Part shown: in pieces, positions 22,856-34,172 of the stretch
Numbering within the stretch: position 1 is the first letter of the stretch
Layout of the letters: every line of letters starts with the position of its first letter
Assembly (NCBI GenBank): GCA_024811115.1
Contig: JAKOGH010000244.1
Location: 1 to 64,000 of the forward strand
From: Terana coerulea
Taxonomy: Eukaryota; Basidiomycota; Agaricomycetes; Polyporales; Phanerochaetaceae
Direction: 5' to 3'
Length of the DNA stretch: 64,000 nucleotides
Position numbers and translations under genes: made by a program
Notes under the pieces: model-generated
Databases searched by the model: none
Told to the model about the DNA's origin: nothing
What the model saw: the letters and a program-made list of their open reading frames with translations, nothing else

Positions 22856-24821
22856 TCACAGCTCGCCCTTGTTTCCACCCAAATCGGTCCGCTTGCCGTA
22901 GTAATCATACACGGGCTCCGTCCCCGCCTCCTGCAGCTTCTTTGCGACCTCTTCCGCGCCTTTCATAACCCGCAACAGGTTCTTGTTCGTCAGACCCTCG
23001 ATGTCGGCGCGCGTCCAGTTGCGGGTAAGCAGCTCGGCGACGAGTGCCGGGTACCGCGAGACGTCCTCGAGGCCTACCGGGGTCGAGGGGATTCCGTCAA
23101 AGTCGCTGCCCAGACCGACGCTACAGAACGACAGCATCAGATCTGTATTGGGCTGTACGCTAGGAAGGTACTCACTGTTTCTTTCCCGCGACCTTGGCGA
23201 TGTGGTCGACGTGGTCTGCGACCGCGTACACGGTGGCGTTACCTGGCGACGCGACGAAATCGGGATGGAAGTTCACCTGGTGGCGCGCAGTGTCAGAGCC
23301 CCGCGGCGCACGGACGACGGGAACCACACACTGACCATCACGACGGCGTCTGTCTTTTCTTCGCCGACAAGAGCAAGAATGTCGTCGGGAAGATTGCGTT
23401 CGTGGCTGTGCACTGCGCGCGCGGATGAGTGCGACCAGATGACCGGAGCCTGTAGCAATTGGATGTGAGATACATGGAAATAAGATCTGGGACCATATTC
23501 CCGTATTCAAGGATGAACCTTCGTGTATTTCAAGGCCTGCCGTGCGGCGTCATCAGAGGTGTGGCTCAAGTCGACGAGCATACCAATGCGGTTCATCTCG
23601 TCGATGAGCTTGTACCCGAGCGGGCTGTATATACCAACTAATTCAGAAACTGCAGCCAATGTCGTTATTATCTGCGCCTCACCTCAGTCCACCCCATTTG
23701 GCGGGTAGTGTACCGGAAGAATCTGCGAACGGATTGTGGCAGGTGTGTGTGAGGGTAACGTAGCGGACGCCGAGAACATACAGCTGGCGCAGGACGCCGA
23801 TGGAGGTGCCGAGCTGGTGACCACTACCAATTGCGCACGAGAGATGTATTCAAAGGCGATGAAGGAAGATGCAGGACGAACCCTTCGACGCCAATCAAGC
23901 TCGCGATCTTGCCCTTCTTGAACGCGCCGTAGATGTCATCCGTTGTGAGAGCAAGTTCGAAAGTCTACCCATAAACGATTAGCCAGTGCAGAATAACGTT
24001 GTCGTGGAGATGGCACGTACATCAGAATATTTGTCGATGAGAATTTTGGAGATGTCAATCTGCTCGAGCGTGTCTCTAAAGGAACGGGGCGGTCTGAGGA
24101 GGTGCAACGCGAACGCATACGATTGCACGTACCGGACGCGCCACGTGCTGTTCAAGAAGCCCTCGCCTTCGTCGTATCCAGCTGTGTCAGCACAAGCTAC
24201 ATACGCAGACCTACTCCAGGGTCGATGAGTGCTTTGATATCGAATGGGAAGGACGGTACCAGAAGAACCCGCCGACTTGGCCTTTCTTCAAGCGCGGAAT
24301 ATCAACGTCTCCAGGAAGCCGCGCATTCAAATCAAACGCGGATGCGTTGTTGGCGTACTCGGCACGCACGAGCATCGCCAAGTCTGCATAAAAAGACGAT
24401 GTCAGTGCGAATCTCGTGGCCACAGCGCTTTGCACGCACCAATGTGACCATCCTGCAGAATATGATTCAATAACCAACCCATGCCGCATACAGCAAAATT
24501 ACAACACCTACAAGAACGGGAGCACTGTCGAGTATGACCTTGGCAGCTTCATGAGGATCCTCAGGCAGGCCCCGGGAGCCGCTTGTCCAGTGAGCTTGAC
24601 TGTACCAGCCAAACAGACACATCCCAGCATAGGAGCATACCCAAAAGAGCGCCACGCGGCAGACCAAGCTTGACGACATCGACGCCTTGTCGTTTGACGG
24701 AAACAGAAGCCGCAGAGTAATCCGAAGACTCTAGCGCGATCTTGGGCGAAGTCGGCAGAAGAGAAGCACGTTCGGGATCGCTGGTCTTCGCACGTCTACT
24801 TCTACAAGCGGGGTACTTCAT
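22856..24821 (-). CDS. Membrane dipeptidase (M19), copy 1, frame break in first exon
   Basis: Eleven-exon layout like its tandem neighbour. The start is [17 protein letters not shown] at 24821. A cytosolic tail precedes one membrane segment ([18 protein letters not shown]) and the M19 barrel. Zinc and catalytic motifs are present: DGHI from a 13-nt exon (24452-24440) plus D from the next, [27 protein letters not shown] and GLGSDFDG. The stop is at 22856. These enzymes cleave dipeptides, some D-amino-acid dipeptides and glutathione-derived Cys-Gly. Relative to copy 2, an extra base near 24666 (after VDVVKL) shifts the frame before the membrane segment. As written, the protein would stop early; a pseudogene or a base error. 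Confidence 0.75.
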
Positions 24822-25220
24822 CGTCAACGCGAGAGCGGACGGAGTGAGAGACCAAGGACGGTTGATTTTTGAGGAGGCAGTTCGAGTGAAAGCGTGCTCG
24901 ACGCTGTGGACGCGCCTAGTTGTTGTACGTAGCCTTGCCCGAATCGGTGTGAATAAGCAGCTTGCGCAATTTGAAGCGCCTTTGCGCCACAACAGGCGTT
25001 TGTCTCAGAGGTGGCGAGATGGCTGTTCGACATACGCGTCGTAACTATATGGGGCATGCTCACCAAATCGAGACACTCCGTACGAGCAAGAATCCGTGGT
25101 TTAATGCATCAGAAGGCCCACTGGCGAGTCTGCAGGCTTATCAAGACGATAACATTGAATCGTGTACTGACCGAGGTAACTGCAGATGTCCAGGATTGCC
25201 GACCTACTGCCTTCGACACC

Positions 25221-27176
25221 TCACAACTCGCCTCTCCGTCCACCCAGATCCGTCCGCTTGTCGTAGAAGTCATACACAGGCTCCGTCCCCGCCTTCTGCA
25301 GCTTCTTCGCGACCTCCTCCGCGCCCTTCATCACGCGTAAGAGGTTCTTGTTCGTGAGGCCCTCGATGTCGGAGCGCGTCCAGTTGCGGGTGAGCAGTTC
25401 GGCGATGAGTGCCGGGTACTGCGAGACGTCCTCGAGGCCCACAGGAGTTGAGGGAATTCCGTCGAAGTCGCTGCCCAAACCGACGCTAACGAGTCAAGAA
25501 ATTAGCAAAGTACTGGGGTCAGCGAACAAGGCACTGACTGCTTCTTCCCGGCGATCTTGGCGATGTGCTCGACGTGATCTGCAACCGCGTACACGGTCGC
25601 GTTGCCTGGTGAAGCAACAAAGTCGGGCGCGAAGTTCACCTGGCGTCGCATATTGTCAGAACTCCGTCGTCACGAAAAGGGGCAACGATGCGCTGACCAT
25701 CACAATGGCGTCTGTCTTCCCTTCGCCGACCGCGGCAAGAATATCGTCGGGGACGTTCCGTTCATGGGTATGCACAGCACGTGCGGACGAGTGGGACCAG
25801 ATGACTGGAGCCTGCAGAGATAGGATGTAAACACGATTGAACCAAGGACCGGAACCATACTCATGCACGAACCTTGGAGTGTTTCAGGGCTTGCCGTGCT
25901 GTGTCGTCGGAGGTGTGGCTCAGGTCAACGAGCATACCGATGCGGTTCATCTCGTCGATGAGCTTATACCCTAGCGGACTACGGTAGATCCATAGTTTCA
26001 GAACCCGTTATTCAAAGCGCGATGCTATTCAAACTTGCCTCAATCCGCCCCACTTGGCGGGAAGTGTACCGCAAGAATCTGCGAATGGGTTGTGGCAGGT
26101 GTGCGTGAGTGTGACGTAGCGGACGCCCAGAGAGTACAGCTGGCGTAGGACACCGATAGAGGTGCCTAGTTGATGGGCACTACGAGTTCTGTGAGTTATG
26201 CCAATGGCAACGATGGGGGACACAGAACGCACCCCTCAACACCAATCAAGCTGGCAATCTTGCCCTTCTTGAACGCCCTGTTGATATCGTTTGTCGTGAG
26301 AGCAAGTTCGAAAGTCTATCCAAGGCGTATAAGCATTGCCGATGTGATGCGAGCAATAAAAATGGCACGCACATCTGAGTATTTGTCGATGAGAATTCTG
26401 GAGATGTCGATCTGCTCAAGAGTATCCCTGTATGAACAACGATGAGGATATACACAGCAAGCACTGGCAACTACACGTACCGGACGCGCCATGTGCTGTT
26501 CAAAAGTCCTCGCCTTCGTCGTACCCAGCCCAATCAGCACAGGCTACGAATGCGGACCTAGTGTAACGCCGGTGAGCGCGTCGCCAAGCATAATTGGGCG
26601 GGAAGAACGGTACCAGAAGAAGCCGCCGACTTTGCCTTTCCTCAGACGAGGAACATCAACGTGTCCAGGGAGCGGCGCATTCAGATCAAACGCGGACGCG
26701 TTGTTGGCGTAAGCCCCACGCACGAAAATCGGCAAGTCTGCATGTGCGTGGATGTCAATGCGAACGCCAGGCGCGCAAGACTTCGCACACACCAATGTGA
26801 CCGTCCTAAGCGTGAGATGCGATGAGTAAGTATACATCATATGCAGCAGCGGTCCGGAACTCACAATTACAGGAGCGTTGTTGAGTATGACCTTGGCAGC
26901 TTCATGGGGGTCCTTCGGCAAGCCCCACGGACCACTCGCCCAGCCATGGGTCTGACCATACCAGCAAAACAGACGCATTCCGACATAGTAGCACCACCAG
27001 AAAACCGCCATGCGCCAGATGAGCTTAGCCACATCGAATCCTTGTCGTTGGGCAGGCGCAGAAGCCACAGAGCCCTCTGAAGACTCTAACGCGAGCTTGG
27101 GCGAAGTCGGCAGGAGAGGCGCATGTTCAGGGTCGCCAGTCTTGCTATTTTTTCTTCGGAAGGAGGGAAACTTCAT
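25221..27176 (-). CDS. Membrane dipeptidase (M19), copy 2, one-base deletion in exon 4
   Basis: Exons 27176-26865, 26805-26793, 26737-26614, 26557-26481, 26427-26373, 26315-26233, 26188-26039, 25978-25873, 25811-25698, 25639-25539 and 25485-25221 give 466 residues once one missing base is allowed. The N-tail ([17 protein letters not shown]) is followed by one membrane helix ([18 protein letters not shown]), a type II topology. The M19 metal ligands are all visible: DGHID (split over a 13-nt exon), GVEG, LTHTCHN, SHSSAR and GSDFDG. The intron after exon 7 has a GC donor. Near 26505 the frame reads a stop where copy 1 has FLNSTWRVR, a one-T deletion. The last 84 residues differ from copy 1 at about eight positions. 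Confidence 0.8.
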
Positions 27177-27313
27177 TGTAGATATGAGGGAAGAATAGAG
27201 TGGACAGCGACAGACCCTCGACTCCGAGGTGGGAGTCAGAGTGAGAGTGTGTGAGAGGTTGTGGACGCGGCCATGCTGGTGCTGTTCTGATCCGGGCCGG
27301 CACAACGAGCCGT

Positions 27314-27349
27314 TTGATGCGCCTCGATGGCGCCACAAGGGCGCATCAA
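27314..27349. promoter_or_regulatory. Palindrome upstream of dipeptidase copy 2
   Basis: Arms TTGATGCGCC and GGCGCATCAA are perfect inverted repeats around a loop that contains a smaller palindrome, TGGCGCCA. It lies about 140-175 bp upstream of the start codon. The same structure stands at nearly the same distance before the truncated third copy (29297-29342). It may be a binding site for a dimeric regulator. Confidence 0.45.
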
Positions 27350-27717
27350 CGGATGCATGCGTCTGAATTTGTCTCAGATGCTCGTAGCTAGGCGCGCATG
27401 TTGACTTGTTTGTGTCCGTCGTCTTTACCGCCGTCTGCACGAGCTGGCTGAAGCCCATTCGAGAGCGGTATGTCGCATTGTCTCCTTTTATTTCACTCGG
27501 ATTCCTTGAGTTTACTGTACGTAGGCATCAAACCACGACAAAAACCGTTACATGGATTATGTCAAGCTAGTAATGCCCTAGTGCTATCGAATCCACTGCA
27601 ATGTCCATGATACATCAAACGCATACTGAAAGTAATAGTCCTGTGTCATATGAGTCATTCGAAGTACATTACTGTTCATTTGCTCAATCCCAACTATTCA
27701 GGCCAGGCCTCAGATCC
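27350..27717. other. Spacer between Kre9-like gene A and dipeptidase copy 2
   Basis: No gene or repeat recognised. Confidence 0.35.
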
Positions 27718-28283
27718 TCAGAAATCCAGGCCCTGAATGAAGAAGTTGGGTCCGATGTTTCCAGAGTCTCCGTACACTATCAGAAGCAATTGAGCGATAT
27801 GCGCAAAATCGAATGTAAAGCACTATACTTACAAACCAAGCTGTAGTCGCTGCCAGTGAGCACCTCAGGTACGGTAATCTCGGCATGTCCGTCGCGGAGG
27901 TCGAACCCGTGGGCGAGGACGACTTTGTGTGTAGCTCTTAGCATACTCGCAACTGATTTTTGTGTATGCGACTTACCAGGTGTCTCGATTTCTCCAAACC
28001 TGAAGTCAATACGCCCGACCGTGTTGGTGATTTGCACAGGCTGGTCGGCGGTGTCCCTGTGTCAATGCGCATAGTTAAGCTGTAAGCCCATACATACAGC
28101 TTTTCAGACACAGGCTCACCAGGTGACTGTGTAGGAATTCCCGGAAATCAAGACGGTGTCTGAGTTAGGGAAGTTCATCTTGGGGTCCCAGATATCCCGA
28201 GCCGCCTGTTTGACCGGCGCAGCGTTCGCAAATTGGGAGAGGGCCCCGAAAGCAAAGGCGGACAGGATAGACGTGAACTTCAT
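27718..28283 (-). CDS. Small secreted Kre9/Knh1-like protein, copy A
   Basis: Four exons (28283-28120, 28056-27977, 27922-27833, 27776-27718) give 130 residues. A signal peptide (MKFTSILSAFAFGALSQF, cleavage near ANA-AP) precedes a single beta-rich domain: VLISGNSYTVTW, PVQITNTVGRIDFRF, GHAEITVPEVL and LYGDSGNIGPNF. This matches the Kre9/Knh1 N-terminal-like domain (Pfam PF10342 type) found in fungal secreted and GPI-anchored wall proteins; here there is no Ser/Thr stalk or anchor signal. Probably a soluble extracellular or wall-associated protein of unknown activity. A close tandem copy lies at 29723-30280. All splice phases are shared. Confidence 0.85.
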
Positions 28284-28386
28284 CGTAGTCGTGAGAGGTG
28301 CGTGAGTTAGCAAAGTAGGTAGAAGGCCTTGGTGAACGAGCTGTCGAGCTACTTTGCTGAGGTCTGCTATTGTTTGTCTTGCTCGC

Positions 28387-28393
28387 TTTTATA
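28387..28393 (-). promoter_or_regulatory. TATA box of Kre9-like copy A
   Basis: TATAAAA on the minus strand about 105 bp upstream of the start codon. Confidence 0.5.
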
Positions 28394-29129
28394 CGCGATG
28401 TTGCCGTGGCCCGTAGTGCGCGCTCTGTAACGGCGGATGCACCCCGTAGAATGTTTGCGGTCAGCATCGCTCGGGACATCGGTGTTCGGGACATGGTGGT
28501 TCTTACTAATGGGGCCCACTTGCTATGCATCGCTTAGCGAAGCTTACCTCCGACTAAACGCTCGCACAAGACAGAGATCCATACTTAACATACCACGACG
28601 GGCTCCATCTACCGAGTATTCAGGTCATCCTTCATATCTGTGTTTACTCGTCCGACTCCGTGTAGCTCTCGGAAGACAACAACGGCCACAGACCCCCGCT
28701 AACCTGTGGATTGCTTCTGGGCTTCTTGTGGTATCGGGGCTCGTCCCTGCTCCGGCGACGTACATGGTCAGCAGCTCCCCTGTTAGCTGCTACCACGGAG
28801 GCTTCCTTGGTAATAATCAATTCATACAGTGATCTTTCATGGCGCTAACTCCGCATCGCTTGCTAAAGTGTACGTGGCACTCCTTGTTAATGCCCTTCAT
28901 CATTACAAAGCGTTTACTGTGCTACTAATACTTTTCAGAATATCCGAGACTGACCGCTCTGGGCTTGGTGGCTGGCCTAGCTTGAGAACATGGTTTGTTG
29001 CTGACCACACCATGAGCACTGCTGTCAATCTGCGCTTCAATTACGATAGGACCCGAGCACATTGCACAAAGACCTGAGAAGCAATCGAATAGGCATGACC
29101 GGTGGAGACTTCACACTGCTTCGCATACA

Positions 29130-29342
29130 AAATTCGAACTCTTTCATGTGAAGGGGCAAACTTCATCGTAAATACAAACAAGAGAGACCGTGATGAATAG
29201 CGACAAGCCTTCGATTCCGAGGAGTGAGCCAGAGGGTGTGAGAGGAGGGTGCAAACACGCCAATAAAGTCCTGATCCGCGCCGACGGGCGTGCGATTTGA
29301 TGCGCCTTGGCGCCACAAAGAGGGCGCATCAATACGCAGGGG
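29130..29342 (-). pseudogene. Truncated third dipeptidase start (promoter plus first codons)
   Basis: The minus strand repeats the upstream region of dipeptidase copy 2, including the TTGATGCGCC...GGCGCATCAA palindrome (29297-29342), a homologous leader and an ATG at 29166 that opens MKFAPSH. After a few codons the likeness stops and no M19 sequence follows. It is the broken remains of a duplicated dipeptidase gene. Confidence 0.65.
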
Positions 29343-29722
29343 CTCAGACCTAGCGGCGCGCTTATTTGTTCATTCCAGTACCACCAGTTGCAAGCAGCTG
29401 CAAGCGTGTGAGCAGGCGACTGTTGCTTAGATCCACTCATGATAGACAAAAGGTAGGTTGTATTCAACACAGTTTTACCTGGTTTTATGCGCTCACGAGG
29501 TGCACAGGTACCATACTGCCTGCGAAGCGATAGCCAACTACACTCAGCATGTTACGCTGGGTCAAGACCAACATCCAGATCCATGACAAAGTCCGAGATA
29601 TAAGCGGCAGTAGGCAAATTTATGACAATTATGTCAAAAAATGTTCAGTGTCCAGCGTCCAGCGTCCTGTAAGTCATGCAAGCTACAGTACAGTCCACTT
29701 GGCTAACGTCATGGTCAACCTC

Positions 29723-30280
29723 TCATTCGTCAATGCCCTCGATGACGAAGTTAGGGCCGAAGTTCCCAGAGTCCCCGTACACTGTGCAAGCCCATTCGAT
29801 ACCATACACTCGCATGTGATTGAAGACGATCACTCACGGACGAGGCTGTAGTCGCTCCTGGTAAGCACCTCTGGCACAGTGATCTCGGCATGTCCATCGC
29901 GGATATCAAACCCATTGGCGAGGACAACTGAAGCAACAAAAAATGCTCAGCATGTTGAGTCACAGTAGTGAGTGTGATACTTGCCGGGGGTCTCAATTCC
30001 CGAAAATCTTAGGTCAATACGCCCGACCGTGTTGGTAATTTGAACAGGCTGATCAACGGTCTCCCTGGGTTCATGAATGGTGGTTGGTTATATACACATT
30101 CGTACAAATGTTTACTTACCAGGTGACTGTGTAGGACCTTCCGGAAAGCAAAACAGTGCTTGAATCGGGGAAAGTCATCTTCGGATCCCAGACATCCCGA
30201 GCCTGCTTGACAGGTGCGGCATTGGCGAGCTGGGAAAGGGCTCCAAGGGTAAGGGCGGAGAGGATAGACGTGAACTTCAT
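29723..30280 (-). CDS. Small secreted Kre9/Knh1-like protein, copy B
   Basis: Four exons (30280-30120, 30064-29985, 29927-29838, 29781-29723) encode 129 residues, about four-fifths identical to copy A by eye and one residue shorter after the signal peptide (KQARD against KQAARD). The signal peptide MKFTSILSALTLGALSQL is followed by the same single domain (VLLSGRSYTVTW, ITNTVGRIDLRF, LYGDSGNFGPNF). The second intron starts with GCAAGT at 29984-29979, whereas copy A has GTAAGT there. A TATATATT at about 30391-30384 is the likely TATA element. Confidence 0.85.
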
Positions 30281-30770
30281 CGCAGTCGTAAGAGATGCGT
30301 GAGTCAGCAAAGCAGAAGACAAAGAGCTTGTTGAGGGAGCTATTGCGCTGCTTTGCTGAGGTCCCTCGCCCTTCTGCAGCTCAATATATATGCAATCCAT
30401 TTAGGATGCAGTCTCCGTCCCGGCAAAGACACGCCGTCGAACGGCTGCGCTCAACAGCGCTTGGAGCATCGGTGCTCGGGACACGATGGTTCCTTCTGAT
30501 GGGACCCTGGTTGTGTTTCGCTTAATAAAACTCACTCCCAGCTTACCGCCCTCGGGAACACATGAATCAAGCTTCATAGACCACGACGGGCTCCATCCGC
30601 CGAGTATTCAAGACATCCAGCATAACATCGCTTGTGCAGAACTGACTTCGTGTAGTTCTCAAATAACACAGCGGTCAGGCATCCCCGCTAACCCGTGGTT
30701 ATGCTTCCAAGTTCTTTTGAGGCTATGGGCCCCGTCATTACTCCGGGTTGTGTGGTCAGCAGCCCATAAG

Positions 30771-32393
30771 TGCATAAGTTCCCAGCCACCATCATGATGC
30801 ATGGTCTATAGATAAGTAACGGCTAAAGTTGGAATGCGCTGAAGTTATTGCTCGCGGTAGATACGTCGTATTGTATTGCTTGTGTAGATGTAATAAGGAT
30901 CATTTGTTCAGATCACCCATCCTTACAGATGTCTTATTATGCCACTGTTGCTTCTGGAAACTCTAGCCCACGGCTCTAATCGTCAACGTCCGCTTATACC
31001 GCCGAATTTCATGAAGCTAGTTGCAACTCATTCAGTAAGTAGCTCCAATCATTAACCTTTGACGCTGAAGCACAAAACTAGTGTTACCTGGAACGTAGAG
31101 TGATTTGGAAGACAGGAGGCGTCAAGGTAAGCAACGCCACAACGCCCAATTACTATATCAGGCTGCGCCACATTTGCTTGACTGCTGTCGAGGCGTAAGA
31201 CGTCCATGGCATAGTAAGTTAAACACTTTGATTAGATATAATTTTCTTGACCAAATGCTTATCTTCCACTTCGAGCCAGAAAGGTAGGCTAAAACCGGCT
31301 TCAAAACATGAGCTGCGGGGTTGAACGCTGAGTGCCTAGTATGTGAACATAAGTCAATACTACATTAAAACGCGCATTGGACGACGCTCAGGCTATAGCA
31401 GCGACTCCCGGCGTGTCCGGGGTAACGTGATGGGCATCAATATCACTCGACAACGAGTAGTGGCCAGTATATCGATCTTGGGCCACTCGTTGCGTCTATA
31501 AGAGGGTGCACTGGTTCTCAGTCATGAGCCACCATCTACCCTTGCGTCCAATGGGGCTCCTTACGACGGCTTGGTCGAGAATAGCCTCGCCCCGCAAAAC
31601 AGAGCTTCCCGAGGGAAGACAAGAGCCGCAAGCACAGACCATGCTCTCACCAAGCTCAAATCCTCCACAACGTCATCCTTCGTCCCATCTGCACCAACGG
31701 GCCATGCAGTCTGTTGCCTCCCGACCTATTGTGGCCTATAGATGGGTTCTCGAGTTCCTGCTGACCGTGCCCAGCTTGAACTACGCCGTCATGGACGTCT
31801 TGCGCCAATACATCAGAAAATACTTGCCTTGGAGGCTCCACGGCGCTGACAAGAGGCACTCGACCGTAATTTGTGGGGTCGCCGTCGCCACCACAGTAGG
31901 GCTCGGTGTTCAACTGCATGCCAGAAATCACGACGCTATTTCGAGCAAGTCAATCTCGCGAACGCGCGCAGTGTTGCGAAAGATGACTGGTGGTGGATAG
32001 GGAAATGGGCTGCAGGTCCTGAGGTGAGGGGGGGTGGGGGTGGCAGTGCTCGTTCGAGGTCGACAGCTGGTAGATCAGGCTGTCAAGTTGGGTTGGTGTA
32101 AGAGCACTTGTTTACTGAACCCGGTTGGAGTTCGTTACAAGATATGCCCCTCTACCCATTGTTGTACAGGGGCAATGTAACTGGTCGTCTAGAAAGGACA
32201 AGTTGACTTCGAAGATATGAGGAGTGTCAGTGAGTGCTCGAACCTTGCTCGAACCAACAAATCGGGTGGCTCAGTCGCACCGAGCTGTTCAGTGTTAGGC
32301 AAACAGGCCGGACCGGCCACTCCGATGTCGCGTTACTCGGCGCCTGCGTTACGATACACGCAACTTCTTTCTTCTTGAGTGCATCCGGTACAT
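30771..32393. other. Gene-poor stretch with one doubtful ORF
   Basis: A plus-strand frame at 31506-32000 (164 codons) is open and a TATAAGAG precedes it (31497), but that is too close to the first ATG, and the codons show no motif. An antisense frame at 31656-31931 is equally open. I cannot support either as a gene. Nothing seen in 30771-31490 or 32001-32393. Confidence 0.3.
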
Positions 32394-33960
32394 ATGTCAA
32401 AAATACCAGGTCAGAGTGCGAAGGATCAGGTCAGTTAGTTATTTCATTGCATTACACCCTATCTCAACTCTACTGCTAGGGAAATACCGCCTTCAAAACC
32501 GGCGACTTCCCCGCTGCTATAGGACATTACACTGCTGCTGTCCTTGCGGACCCAAAGAACCCCACGTACACACTCAATCGCGCTGCTGCCTACTTAAAAC
32601 TAGGCAAGTATGTATTTCTGCCGATACAATGAGTGAACAATTCTAAGCTAGCATAGGAATGAGGATGCCGAGCGCGATTGTGAGGCTACAATCAACGTAG
32701 ACCAGAAGAATGTGAAGGCATGGTTCCGCAGAGGTCAGGCGAGGATGGGGCTGGATAAAGTGGAGGGTGCAAAAGAAGGTACGTCACATGCACCTTCACG
32801 GCGACCGTTGGCTTACGAGTGTCGTCTAATAGACTTCAAGCATACCTTGAAGCTTGATCCTGCGAATGTAGCCGCGAAGCAAGAGCTCACCAAAGTCGAA
32901 GCTTTGCTGCAGTATCGCGCCGCGAATGCAAATAAAGTAAGCCAAACTGTTGACTTTCCCCCACAAGGACTTCATGAAACCTACTAGAAGCGTACGCCTA
33001 TTGATGTAACTGCAAGCGCAAGAGTACCTGCGACTTCCTCTTCTCCAGTGGCTACCACGCCAAGACGACAAAGAGTGCCCATAAAGATCATTGACTCTTC
33101 AACTTCGACATCCACCCTTGGGAATTCCTCGTCGCCTCTGGCAGTACCTGTCGCCCAACCCAGCCCGTCTTCCTCGATGACTCCCGCAGATGACTTCATG
33201 AAGCCCGTGTCAACACGAACGCTGAATCCGGCACCCAACCCACCGACCCCGCCTGTACCTTCATCATCCACGAGTGCATCCTCTTCGTCCAAGTCAGTCA
33301 AGCCTACGTCCTTTGTGGACCTAAAACAAGCTCGAGAAGCAGCCAAATCTACCTCGAGCCCAGGCCAAACGGCAAATGCTGCTGCAAGTCCTTCACCACC
33401 ATCAAGCACACCTTCATCCGCAGCCTCTCCGCCTCCTCCAAGAGTCGGAGCTGGCGGGGGTATATTCCGCGGTAATGGCAAACATACCATCTTCGGATCG
33501 AGCACACAAGGAACACCGATTCCAAGGAGCGAGCCTGTTTTTACACGAGCGGCACCGACATCCAACGTGCAGCCACAAGCTACAATGACATTGGTCGAGT
33601 TCACTCGAGCCTGGAGCGGGCTGGGATCGCCTGAGGATAGGTGGAGGTTTCTTGAGGTGATTTTCTCAATACTACGTTCATCGTTGTGTCGATGCTGAAC
33701 TCGGTTTATTGCAGGCTAACATCCCACCATCTACTCTTCCAGCACTCTTCAAAACTTCCCTCGAAGCGTCAATACTTGTCTCTCTCCTACAAACGTTCAA
33801 ATCCGCCCTTGAACGTGAGCATACTGCTGAAATAACGGAAACACTGAAAGCGTACATGATCGGTTTGGCACGGGTACCACGGTTTGGTACTGTCGCTCTC
33901 TTCTTGAATAAGGGCGAGAGGAAGCTGGTCAAAGAGGTTTGGGACGGGCTAGCAGAGTGA
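32394..33960 (+). CDS. RPAP3: RPAP3-like TPR co-chaperone
   Basis: Six exons (32394-32429, 32480-32607, 32657-32778, 32833-32936, 32988-33656, 33715-33960) encode 434 residues with no break. An N-terminal TPR array begins at once (GNTAFKTGDFPAAIGHY, NRAAAYLKLGKNEDAERDC, KAWFRRGQARMGL, FKHTLKLDPANVAAKQEL). A long Ser/Pro-rich linker follows, then a C-terminal helical domain (FTRAWSGLGSPEDRWRFL to LVKEVWDGLAE) typical of RPAP3/Spag1. RPAP3 relatives link Hsp90 through the TPRs to the R2TP complex that assembles RNA polymerases and PIKK kinases. The start at 32394 gives a short peptide (MSKIPGQSAKDQ) directly before the first repeat. Confidence 0.85.
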
Positions 33961-34172
33961 GCAAGGAGATGGCGACGGTCGGAAGGCATGGGGCATTAGC
34001 TAATCGTAGATGTAACATGTAATCTTGGAGTTTTGCGGGATATTTCATGCAGTTCGGATGAGCGAGAATCCAGATTTCCATTCGCAATCGACCAGCAGTA
34101 GCGTACATACAGCCTACAACTCATACAATATACAAGTATTCCTAACGAAAACTCCCCAGACCGCAGAATGTC

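Larger units (their letters stand above)
27174..28790. repeat. Segmental duplication, unit A
   Basis: Contains the start and promoter of dipeptidase copy 2, Kre9-like A and about 500 bp of upstream DNA. The 28440-28780 upstream part resembles 30420-30760 (for example ACCACGACGGGCTCCATC in both). Confidence 0.6.
29130..30770. repeat. Segmental duplication, unit B
   Basis: Partner of unit A: truncated dipeptidase start, Kre9-like B and homologous upstream DNA, in the same order and orientation. Confidence 0.6.

Noticed and set aside
24383..24452. Apparent frameshift and loss of a zinc ligand in dipeptidase copy 1 (YADLAML instead of HADLP)
   Set aside because: Resolved by a 13-nt exon encoding DGHI followed by a GTGCGT...ATGCAG intron; the metal site is intact in both copies.
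31506..32000. 164-codon plus-strand frame with a TATA-like element
   Set aside because: TATA lies only about 10 bp before the first ATG, and the antisense frame is equally open; not enough to call a gene.
32984..33604. 206-codon minus-strand frame
   Set aside because: Complement of the Ser/Pro-rich linker of RPAP3.
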